From Acidobacteriota bacterium (GTDB lineage: Bacteria > Acidobacteriota > UBA6911): a stretch of 6,307 nt of DNA. The translations under genes and the position numbers were made by a program. A model generated the notes under the pieces. The model saw only the letters and a program-made list of their open reading frames with translations. It had not been told where the DNA came from and did not search any database. Of the stretch, positions 1 to 5,465 are shown piece after piece. Each line of letters begins with the position of its first letter. Within the stretch, counting starts at the first letter, position 1. The stretch lies in NCBI GenBank assembly GCA_031254095.1, contig JAIRVC010000226.1:1-6307 (forward strand), given 5' to 3'.

Positions 1-158
1 TATTGTTATGCTATTCAGTTGATAATCAAGAAAGCAGAGCGGTTGTATCGGGCAATATCGCAATGCTCGTTGCGGATTGCTCCAAAGCTGAATTGATTAT
101 CATAGAGGAAATTATACAATCCGCAAAAAACGCGATTAGAAGGGCATATGACGCATAA
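1..158 (+). CDS. C-terminal end of an unrecognised protein (partial)
   Basis: An open frame (codons in phase with base 3) runs in from the left edge and stops at TAA 156-158, giving 51 visible residues that end in RRAYDA. The visible part is soluble-looking and mostly helical: a mixed stretch, then LVADCSKAELIIIEEIIQSA, which reads as an amphipathic helix, then a basic tail. The start lies outside the window. Its codon use and lower GC resemble the minus-strand genes further right. I do not recognise the family and assign no function. The hairpin at 175-204 lies just after it but has no T-run on this strand. Confidence 0.6.
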   Translation, partial: LLCYSVDNQESRAVVSGNIAMLVADCSKAELIIIEEIIQSAKNAIRRAYDA

Positions 159-164
159 AACGGG

Positions 165-204
165 CAAAGAAATAACGGGCGGCGGTCACATGACCGTCGC
201 CCGT
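165..204 (-). terminator. Hairpin, likely minus-strand intrinsic terminator
   Basis: Arms 175-188 and 191-204 are complementary over 14 bp with one G-T wobble and only two bases between them, so in RNA the loop would open to about 4 nt. Read on the minus strand, the stem is followed by a T-rich stretch (TTATTTCTTT, 165-174), which is the usual shape of an intrinsic terminator. On the + strand the stem is followed by CCAGAG, with no T-tract. It could end transcripts of the zinc-ribbon gene, whose stop lies about 145 bp upstream. It may also be one of the GC-rich intergenic hairpins repeated in this genome. Confidence 0.5.
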
Positions 205-232
205 CCAGAGTGATGACAAACCTGCCAAACGG

Positions 233-318
233 GATGTCGAGGACGCCATCCCCTACAGGGAATCGCGGTTTTGCAAGAAGTCCGATGTAGAGGACGGCGT
301 CCTCTACGTCCCGCGGTT
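233..318. repeat. Two imperfect copies of a small hairpin-forming repeat
   Basis: Segments 233-256 and 284-307 match at 20 of 24 positions (GATGT.GAGGACG.C.TCC.CTAC). Each is followed a few bases later by CGCGGTT (264-270 and 312-318). The second copy is a near-perfect palindrome: 284-295 pairs with 299-310 over 12 bp (one G-T wobble) around GGC. The first copy has decayed symmetry. They fill the gap between the partial gene and the zinc-ribbon gene, where I see no coding frame that looks real. They may be members of a dispersed intergenic repeat family, which the window alone cannot show. Confidence 0.5.
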
Positions 319-349
319 ACGCGCGCCGTTATCATCGCAATTCCAATGG

Positions 350-616
350 CTATGCCGTCTTCCAACGCTTGAGATTGGGAATGCCCCCATTGCATTGTTC
401 TTTAGCATCCTCCAATGAAAATCCGTAATCTTTTACCATGATAGCGGTAACCGATTCGATCATTTCTTCCAGCGTGCTATTCGGATTGGTAAATGCGCCG
501 TTGTCATAACAGTATTTGCAGTAATCCGCGCTTTTGCTTCCGTTTGCCTCTGTCCCGTACATGTCGGCGGTTTCCCCCATCGGCATACCGCAGCTTTCGC
601 AAAACTTTTCCTGCAT
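350..616 (-). CDS. Small zinc-ribbon protein (Zn_ribbon_2-like)
   Basis: This 88-residue protein matches the family of small putative zinc-ribbon proteins found in Firmicutes and other bacteria. It opens with FCESCGMPM (Cys6, Cys9), followed by YGTEANGSKSADYCKYC (Cys33, Cys36), so four cysteines in two CxxC knuckles can bind one zinc. The second half (48-73) is helical, and it ends in the typical short LKRWK tail. A fifth cysteine, Cys75, lies outside the ribbon. The ATG at 614-616 has a strong AAGGAG site at 625-630, 8 nt upstream. There is no signal peptide, so it should be cytoplasmic. The role of the family is not established; protein or nucleic-acid binding is possible. It lies downstream of a WYL regulator on the same strand, 100 bp away, with its own promoter bearing the same dyad as the regulator's promoter, which suggests that regulator controls it. 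Confidence 0.88.
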   Translation of the reverse strand: MQEKFCESCGMPMGETADMYGTEANGSKSADYCKYCYDNGAFTNPNSTLEEMIESVTAIMVKDYGFSLEDAKEQCNGGIPNLKRWKTA

Positions 617-680
617 GGTAAGATCTCCTTCTTGGCGCTTCTAAATTTTCAACAAGTTTTATCTGTTGATTCGCGCCGTA

Positions 681-723
681 CCCATAGCATAACACACATA
701 AGGTGACAACAGAGCGTCATGTT
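681..723 (-). promoter_or_regulatory. Promoter and putative WYL operator of the zinc-ribbon gene
   Basis: On the minus strand TTGTCA (704-709) is followed 17 bp later by TATGGG (681-686), preceded by TG one base upstream as in an extended -10. The -35 lies inside TGACAACAGAGCGTCATGTT (704-723, + strand), a TGAC-N8-GTCA dyad that matches 16 of 20 bases of the motif in front of the WYL regulator gene (1663-1682). The dyad also covers the regulator's stop codon (717-719). A protein bound here would meet polymerase at the -35. The promoter call is moderate, because the -10 is weak. The motif match is direct. Confidence 0.55.
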
Positions 724-1628
724 TTGAGCCAATATTTATGTTTTATTTTTTCGATGCGAATCAGCAGTTCATCACGGATATACTGCGGCTCCAGCACTTC
801 AACCGCAGTACCATAGGAGAGAATATAGTCGTATATCCACTGCCCTTGCGTCATACGCAGCGTAAAGGAACCATCCTCGTTGACCGTGATATCGCTTTCG
901 GCAAACTCATCATAAATTCGATATTTCGCGTGTGACGAAACGAAGATTTTAACATCGATCAGGTTAAGCGATGAGGGATCTTCCGCCGGCTCGATGGTTG
1001 GAACTTCGTAATCACCGCCATGAAACGACGTATCTAAAACTATCATATTGCTCATACGATTAAATTTGAATACTCTGTAATCATTTTCACTCAAACAAAA
1101 TGACTGTAGATACCATGCTTTCGACTTGAATGACAATTTGAGGGGATATACTTCACGCCCCTTGGATTCGCCGTATGCGCTTAGATAATCGAACGACACG
1201 GCAAACTCGTTCAGGATGGCATGTTTCAGCATTTCAAATTTTGTGTTGTCTGCCGCGCTATGCCCCCAACGGGAAAAATCAACTTCAATCCAGTCTTTTC
1301 CGGGGCCGGCAAAGAGGCTTCGCAATCTGCCAAGCACCTGTTTAGTTTCCATAAACTCTGTCGCGGACATACTCTGCAAGGAGAATAAAATCTGCTTTTG
1401 CTCGTCTTCTGAAATAAGGGTTTTATTGAGTACAAAATGATCCTGAATAAAGATTCCGCCGCCTTTGCCTTGTGTCGTGTATATCGGTATCCCCGCCATT
1501 GTCAGCGCGTCGACGTCCCGCAAAATGGTACGCTTGGAAACCTCAAAATGCGAAGCCAATTCATTGGCGGTTACTCGTTTTCTATCCATCAAAAGGTATA
1601 CGATCTCGAAAAGCCGGTTGATTTGCAT
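717..1628 (-). CDS. WYL-domain transcriptional regulator (YafY family)
   Basis: A 303-residue regulator of normal length for the family. Residues 5-57 form an HTH_11/DeoR-type winged helix (ANELASHFEVSKRTILRDVDAL, then the wing TTQGKGGG). Residues about 135-205 are the WYL domain, with AWYL at 171-174, YPLKL at 161-165 and the conserved R185-F187-K188-R191 patch of the ligand pocket. Residues about 222-298 fit the WCX C-terminal extension. WYL domains generally bind small molecules or nucleic-acid ligands and switch the DNA-binding part, but the ligand here is unknown. The ATG at 1626-1628 has AGGTGAG six bases upstream (1633-1639). Its upstream region carries a perfect dyad suited to autoregulation, and the same motif recurs in front of the zinc-ribbon gene downstream. 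Confidence 0.93.
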   Translation of the reverse strand: MQINRLFEIVYLLMDRKRVTANELASHFEVSKRTILRDVDALTMAGIPIYTTQGKGGGIFIQDHFVLNKTLISEDEQKQILFSLQSMSATEFMETKQVLGRLRSLFAGPGKDWIEVDFSRWGHSAADNTKFEMLKHAILNEFAVSFDYLSAYGESKGREVYPLKLSFKSKAWYLQSFCLSENDYRVFKFNRMSNMIVLDTSFHGGDYEVPTIEPAEDPSSLNLIDVKIFVSSHAKYRIYDEFAESDITVNEDGSFTLRMTQGQWIYDYILSYGTAVEVLEPQYIRDELLIRIEKIKHKYWLKT

Positions 1629-1642
1629 AAGCTCACCTCAGA

Positions 1643-1682
1643 GATAGTATATCACAAAAATATGACAACGGGATGTCATGTT
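1643..1682 (-). promoter_or_regulatory. Promoter and dyad operator of the WYL regulator gene
   Basis: Minus strand: an extended -10 (TGATATACT, 1646-1654) lies about 20 bp before the start codon. Directly upstream sits a perfect inverted repeat, ATGACA-N6-TGTCAT (1662-1667 and 1674-1679). Its context on the + strand, TGACAACGGGATGTCATGTT (1663-1682), recurs at 704-723 with four changes, all in the centre. No good -35 is found 17 bp upstream of the -10, so the promoter may rely on the extended -10 or on activation. The dyad position fits a binding site for the WYL protein itself. That assignment is inference. Confidence 0.55.
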
Positions 1683-1742
1683 ATCAATGAATTTCCTTTT
1701 GTGCTCACCACTCAAGCCGTGAACATCGTTGCCCCGGGTCCT

Positions 1743-1820
1743 CCGTCATTGCGGGCTTGACCCGCAATCTCACAGGCATGATGTAAGGCACGAGATTGCG
1801 GATCGAGTCCGCAATGACGG
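1743..1820. repeat. MITE/REP-like inverted-repeat element
   Basis: A 78-bp element has 29-bp terminal arms (1743-1771 and 1792-1820) that match as reverse complements at 26 of 29 positions, joined by a 20-bp centre. Each arm is itself a hairpin: ATTGCGG and CCGCAAT flank a 7-base centre. The three differences between arms all lie in that centre. The pattern CGTCATTGCGGGCTTGACCC resembles widely dispersed bacterial REP/BIME-type intergenic repeats. There is no internal ORF and no obvious target-site duplication at the edges. It sits between the end of the hydrolase gene and the WYL promoter and could fold at the 3' end of the hydrolase transcript, but no T-tract follows it. Confidence 0.7.
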
Positions 1821-1877
1821 GGGGGCTTCTTGTCTATTGTCCGTTTTTATGGTTCGGTGCAACGGAGTGGTAGATCA

Positions 1878-2981
1878 TCACGGTATCAGCGGCGCGATTT
1901 CTTCGAGCAACACCCGCGCAAACTCTTTGGGATGATTCATCATCGTCATATGTCCGGCTTCTGGTATGTAAAACAACCGCTTGTCAGGCGCTTCTATTTT
2001 ATCTATAAACGATATTCCTTGCGTGGTTAAAAAATCATTTTCTCCCTGCACGTAAAAGACAGGCATTGCGTATTCCGTCCCGAGGCTTTCGGCATCGTAT
2101 TCGGTATATGCGTATCGGAACAATTCAATTTGATATTCCCATACATTGCCGAACAGGACAAGCGTTTCACGAAAACTGTAGTATGGCGAACTGAGGGCTA
2201 AAAGCATCACATTCATGTCAACGCCCGTTCCGACGCCGTATTTGTCCTGATACCGGCGCACCTGTCCCATTCGTGTGAAAACGCTTGCGTCATAGGGATC
2301 TGTCAAATACGAACCCAATGATTCCAATTCGGCAATATCTTTTGTATGGCCGGCTTCTCTGGCTTTTTCCAACACCAGGTTATAGCCAATGCGGTCGTTT
2401 TCCATGTAATTCGTGACCTGTCCTACGCCTATGTACGCGGAAAAGGCTTGCGGGTGCGACTGTACCAAAGCCGTCCCCAAGATCGTACCGCCTGAGTGAC
2501 CTAATAGAATGATTTTTTCTTTTCCCAGCTTGTTTTGGATATACTGCGTGACCTCCCAAGCGTCCTCTAATAATCTCTCAAAAGTCACCGCTCCCACTTC
2601 ATCCGGGTTATTGGCAAGGAATGTTTTACCCGCTTGCCGCTGATCCCAATGGACCACCGTAAAATCATGTTCCCATTCGTATTGAAAGCCGTGTAAAAAT
2701 TGCATTTCTGTGGCCGCCGGCCAGCCATGCAGATAAAGGATTACTGGGTTATCGGTGTTCTGTCCTCTGAAGTACAGTGCCTGTTGAATATCTCCGATCC
2801 GCACCGTTTCCATTAAGTCGATGCCGTTCGGCGTTTTGATTGCGTGCTTGGAGCGCAAAGCCTCGCGGTATATGACCCTAAACAGGATCGTGCCTGCGAT
2901 GATAAAGGCAACCGCCAACAGAACAATCAATATGATCTTTCTCCCCTTGCCCATTTTATGTTTAGTGTTTGACACAGTCAT
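1878..2981 (-). CDS. Membrane-anchored alpha/beta hydrolase (S33-like)
   Basis: A 367-residue protein with a short basic N-terminus, one membrane segment at about 15-37 (positive residues K11-K15 before it), and an alpha/beta hydrolase domain likely outside the membrane. The catalytic set is complete: oxyanion HGW 85-87, HWDQRQAGKT 111-120 (the signature of proline-iminopeptidase-like enzymes), nucleophile GHSGG with Ser163, acid Asp316 in GEND, and His344 in EAGH. A helical cap lies around 185-300. The substrate is unknown; peptides, esters or amides are possible. I chose ATG 2979-2981 because GGAGAG (2992-2997) lies 10 nt upstream and the transmembrane helix follows directly. The frame stays open to 3050 but inside the TetR gene. 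The start is 7 bp after the TetR stop, so the two genes form an operon controlled by that repressor. Confidence 0.88.
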   Translation of the reverse strand: MTVSNTKHKMGKGRKIILIVLLAVAFIIAGTILFRVIYREALRSKHAIKTPNGIDLMETVRIGDIQQALYFRGQNTDNPVILYLHGWPAATEMQFLHGFQYEWEHDFTVVHWDQRQAGKTFLANNPDEVGAVTFERLLEDAWEVTQYIQNKLGKEKIILLGHSGGTILGTALVQSHPQAFSAYIGVGQVTNYMENDRIGYNLVLEKAREAGHTKDIAELESLGSYLTDPYDASVFTRMGQVRRYQDKYGVGTGVDMNVMLLALSSPYYSFRETLVLFGNVWEYQIELFRYAYTEYDAESLGTEYAMPVFYVQGENDFLTTQGISFIDKIEAPDKRLFYIPEAGHMTMMNHPKEFARVLLEEIAPLIP

Positions 2982-2988
2982 ACAGTCA

Positions 2989-3549
2989 TCACTCTCCATT
3001 TTTAATGATATCGCTGATTGTTGATTGTACCAAGCTAAAGACCTCTGCATCTGAAATGCTCAATTTGTTTGTGGCAAGCATCGTTGAAATTCCGTAAACG
3101 ACAAACCAGATTTTCCACCATGCCGTCTGCCCCTGTTTCTCCGAAAGGGAATAATCTTTTGTCAGCCTTTCGCATATTAGCCGGTTTGTTTCGTATTCGG
3201 ACAAAAGCTCATGCAGATTTTTTCCGTCAAAATTGTGCGAGTTATAAATGAAACGGAATAAATGGCTGTCATTCTTTGCGGTCATGATGAATACTCTTGT
3301 CGCGTAATTCAGAAAATCCTCCTCCTCCTTTTTCGCGTTTACGGTTTCCATAAATTGATTGACCACCACCGTGTACAGTTCTGTCTTGAGATCTTCCATT
3401 TTTTTGAACACACTATAAATCGGTTGAGTGGAACAGCCAAGCTCTTTGGCCAAGCTGCGCGCGTTGACGATTTCAAAGCCGTCTCGCTTCATAATTGTTT
3501 CGGCGGCTTGCAGAATCCTTTCCCTTGTATAGCTCTGTTTTGGCGGCAC
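2989..3549 (-). CDS. TetR/AcrR-family transcriptional regulator
   Basis: A 186-residue protein of typical TetR length. The N-terminal helices hold the DNA-binding domain: RERILQAAETIMKRDGF (9-25), then the HTH NARSLAKELGCSTQPIYSVFKK (29-50), with the usual TxPIYxxF turn before helix 4. Residues about 60-180 form the ligand and dimer domain, including the aromatic helix AWWKIWFVVYGISTM (144-158). The start is GTG (3547-3549), set by an excellent AAAGGAGG (3557-3564) 7 nt upstream; no better ATG exists. It is the first gene of a two-gene unit with the membrane hydrolase and probably represses both genes through the palindrome over its own -10. The inducer is unknown. Confidence 0.93.
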   Translation of the reverse strand: MPPKQSYTRERILQAAETIMKRDGFEIVNARSLAKELGCSTQPIYSVFKKMEDLKTELYTVVVNQFMETVNAKKEEEDFLNYATRVFIMTAKNDSHLFRFIYNSHNFDGKNLHELLSEYETNRLICERLTKDYSLSEKQGQTAWWKIWFVVYGISTMLATNKLSISDAEVFSLVQSTISDIIKNGE

Positions 3550-3579
3550 GAGATAACCTCCTTTCAGAAATAACGAACG

Positions 3580-3626
3580 TAATATAACTATGGTTATATT
3601 ATAGATGTTATTTTTTCATATGTCAA
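3580..3626 (-). promoter_or_regulatory. Consensus promoter with overlapping TetR-type operator
   Basis: The minus strand shows TTGACA (3621-3626), a 17-bp spacer, then TATAAT (3598-3603): a perfect sigma-A consensus. The -10 is partly inside a 9-bp inverted repeat, TAATATAAC (3580-3588) and GTTATATTA (3593-3601), around the 4-bp centre TATG. A repressor bound there would block polymerase at the -10 and start site. The 22-bp dyad has the size typical of TetR operators. It lies just upstream of the TetR gene, so autorepression of the TetR-hydrolase unit is the natural reading. Confidence 0.85.
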
Positions 3627-3754
3627 GCGCTTTTTGAAAATTTATTAAAAAAAGAAACCAGCGGCGCCCACTCAGCTTTCCACAGGCTTTTCATATTCGA
3701 CAGGAATTAAATGGAAAGCATCGCCCGACATGATTCTCTCTCAATTCTCAATTA

Positions 3755-3818
3755 GGACGCATGAAACAAAGTTTCATGCGTCCGCATACCTATGGATACG
3801 TGACTATGGATGCGGGAG
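3755..3818 (+). promoter_or_regulatory. Structured leader of the ZIP transporter gene
   Basis: A perfect 13-bp inverted repeat (3755-3767 and 3771-3783, loop AAA) is followed by CCGCAT (3782-3787) and ATGCGG (3810-3815), which can form a second stem. The second 3' arm runs into the GGGAG ribosome binding site (3814-3818). The CGCAT/ATGCG core thus appears four times in alternating orientation. Between the arms of the second stem, CTATGGAT occurs twice, 14 bp apart (3790-3797, 3804-3811). I recognise no known riboswitch class (yybP-ykoY or NiCo motifs not seen). The stretch 3627-3754 contains no gene and no convincing promoter that I can see. Confidence 0.45.
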
Positions 3819-3828
3819 CGATGTACCG

Positions 3829-4617
3829 ATGGCTTGGTTCTTTTCGCTCAGCCCCGCCGCTCAGGCGCTGCTGGCTACCCTCTTTACTTATTTTGTGACG
3901 ATGCTCGGCGCGGGGCTGGTGTTCTTTTTCAAGGAAATGAACCAGAAGGCGTTGGATCTGATGATGGGCTTTGCCGCGGGCGTGATGATTGCGGCGTCCT
4001 TCTGGTCGCTGCTGGAGCCGGCCGTCGAGCTGTCCGCCGAGCTGGGCGGCAGCGCCTGGGCCGCGCCGACCGCGGGCTTCCTGCTGGGCGGCCTGATGAT
4101 CATCGGCTCCGATATCGCGCTGTCAAAAGCCGCCGCGATCCGGTCCAGGGGAACGGCGGCCAAGCGCTCGATCATCCTGTCGCTGGCCGTGACGCTCCAC
4201 AACATACCGGAAGGCCTCGCCATCGGCGTGGCGTTCGGCGGCGCGGCCCTGGGCGTTGAAGGCGCGTCGGCCGCGGGCGCGTCGCTGCTCGCGCTGGGCG
4301 TGGGGCTTCAAAATTTCCCGGAAGGCGTATGCGTGGCCATGCCGCTGCGCCGGGACGGCTGCTCGCGCTTCAAGAGCTTCCTCGCCGGGCAGGCGTCCGG
4401 TGCCGTGGAACCCGTAGCCGGCGTTCTGGGGGTCCTGTTCACGATGACCATGCGCAGCGCCCTGCCATATATCCTGTCCTTTTCCGCCGGAGCCATGATC
4501 GCCGTCGTCTGCTCGGAGCTGATCCCCGAGTCCTTCAAAGACAACAAAGTCATCGCCTCCCTCGGCGTTCTGCTTGGCTTTTCTGTGATGATGGCGCTGG
4601 ATGTGGCGCTGGGGTGA
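3829..4617 (+). CDS. ZIP-family divalent metal transporter (GufA/ZupT type)
   Basis: A 262-residue integral membrane protein with about eight hydrophobic segments. The hallmark metal-site motifs are HNIPEG (124-129) in the fourth helix and QNFPEG (162-166 plus Gln161) in the fifth, with further acidic residues at E194 and E230 in later helices. The QN variant at the second motif is characteristic of the GufA branch. It imports or moves divalent cations such as zinc, manganese or iron across the cytoplasmic membrane; the exact metal cannot be read from sequence. I chose ATG 3829 because GGGAG (3814-3818) precedes it by 10 nt and the first membrane helix follows at once. The same frame is open from 3730, but that adds 33 codons across the leader hairpins. 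GC content is much higher than in the genes to its left. Confidence 0.93.
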   Translation: MAWFFSLSPAAQALLATLFTYFVTMLGAGLVFFFKEMNQKALDLMMGFAAGVMIAASFWSLLEPAVELSAELGGSAWAAPTAGFLLGGLMIIGSDIALSKAAAIRSRGTAAKRSIILSLAVTLHNIPEGLAIGVAFGGAALGVEGASAAGASLLALGVGLQNFPEGVCVAMPLRRDGCSRFKSFLAGQASGAVEPVAGVLGVLFTMTMRSALPYILSFSAGAMIAVVCSELIPESFKDNKVIASLGVLLGFSVMMALDVALG

Positions 4618-4644
4618 AACGCGCACACAAAAACAGACGCCGCC

Positions 4645-4673
4645 TTGCCAACCCTGCCGCCAAAGACTATAAT
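4645..4673 (+). promoter_or_regulatory. Promoter of the QueG-like gene
   Basis: TTGCCA (4645-4650), a 17-bp spacer and a perfect TATAAT (4668-4673) form a good sigma-A-type promoter in the gap after the ZIP stop. The predicted start site near 4680 leaves a leader of about 35 nt. The gene can therefore be expressed independently of the ZIP gene, although no terminator separates them. Confidence 0.75.
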
Positions 4674-4715
4674 GCACATAAGCCCCGAGCCTACACACGA
4701 AGGGAAGCCAGGACG

Positions 4716-5465
4716 ATGAACGACATTTCCGGTTTTATGCGTGACGAGCTGCTCTGCCACGGCGCGGCGCTGGTGGGATTCGGCGATCTCAGCGCCCTGC
4801 CGCCCGGTGAGCGCGCCGGGATGCCGGTCGGCGTGGCCGTGGCCGTCGTGTATCCCGGAGACGTGATCCGGCGCATCGCGAACGGCCCGACGGCGGAATA
4901 CCGCGAGCATTACGACCGACTCAATGAGAAGCTGGACATGCTGGTCACGCTGGGGGCCGACGCGTTGAAAGCCCTCGGCTATCAAGCCATACCGCAGACG
5001 CGCGAGGTCGTCAGGCGCGGCGCGAACGCCGGGCAAGACGCCGAAACCCTGCTGCCACACAAGACCGTGGCTACGCGCGCCGGGCTGGGGTGGATCGGGA
5101 AATGCGCACTGCTGGTCACGCGGGAATACGGCTCCGCCGTGCGGATATCCTCGATACTGACCGACGCCCCGCTGAAAACGGCAAGGCCGGTAGACGGCTC
5201 CCGGTGCGGAAGCTGTACGGCCTGCGCCGAAGCCTGCCCCGGCCATGCCGTGCTGGGACGCGAATGGAGCGCGGGCATACCCCGGGAAGAGTTCTATGAT
5301 GCGGAGCTGTGCCGGACAGCCGCGCGCAAGCAGTCCCTGGCGGGGTTCGGCGCCGATATCTCGCTATGCGGGAAGTGCATTGAGATCTGCCCGCACACCA
5401 GAAAATACATTATTCCTTCGGCGTCCCGTCCGGATTCATTAGGGGAAGATGCTCCAGATAGGTGA
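4716..5465 (+). CDS. Short QueG-like double 4Fe-4S cluster protein
   Basis: A 249-residue iron-sulfur protein related to epoxyqueuosine reductase (COG1600). The core signature RAGLGWIGK lies at 121-129, followed by LTDAPL (148-153). Eight cysteines fit two ferredoxin-like 4Fe-4S clusters: C164, C167, C170, C174-P175, then C199, C218, C221, C225-P226. True QueG, the cobalamin-dependent enzyme of the last queuosine step, is longer (usually above 300 residues, often with C-terminal HEAT repeats), so this shorter protein may be another reductase or electron carrier of the family. The ATG at 4716 has AAGGGA (4700-4705) 10 nt upstream; the same frame is open back into the ZIP gene, but that part is a shadow. 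The last 18 codons overlap the convergent PRTase gene. No signal peptide, so cytoplasmic. Confidence 0.85.
   Translation: MNDISGFMRDELLCHGAALVGFGDLSALPPGERAGMPVGVAVAVVYPGDVIRRIANGPTAEYREHYDRLNEKLDMLVTLGADALKALGYQAIPQTREVVRRGANAGQDAETLLPHKTVATRAGLGWIGKCALLVTREYGSAVRISSILTDAPLKTARPVDGSRCGSCTACAEACPGHAVLGREWSAGIPREEFYDAELCRTAARKQSLAGFGADISLCGKCIEICPHTRKYIIPSASRPDSLGEDAPDR

Noticed and set aside
175..310. CRISPR-like array from the repeated hairpins
   Set aside because: Only two imperfect copies, unequal symmetry, no uniform spacers and no cas genes.
1743..1820. Insertion sequence
   Set aside because: Too short, no transposase frame and no visible target-site duplication; called a MITE/REP-like repeat instead.
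2982..3050. Earlier ATG for the hydrolase inside the TetR gene
   Set aside because: No ribosome binding site and 23 extra polar residues before the membrane anchor; the ATG at 2979-2981 has GGAGAG upstream.
3730..3828. Earlier ATG for the ZIP transporter
   Set aside because: It would translate the leader hairpins, lacks a good ribosome binding site and adds a segment unlike ZIP N-termini.
3810..4259. Plus-strand open frame of 149 codons overlapping the ZIP gene
   Set aside because: Its translation is Arg/Gly-rich and lies in a shifted frame of a gene with clear HNIPEG and QNFPEG motifs.
4329..4715. N-terminal extension of the QueG-like protein into the ZIP gene
   Set aside because: The frame is open, but a good promoter (4645-4673) and the ATG at 4716 lie downstream; the extension is antisense-like shadow sequence.
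4308..5246. Long minus-strand open frame (312 codons) across the ZIP and QueG-like genes
   Set aside because: It is antisense to two clear genes with family motifs, and its translation is low-complexity, rich in Arg, Gly, Ala and Pro, as expected for a GC-rich shadow frame.
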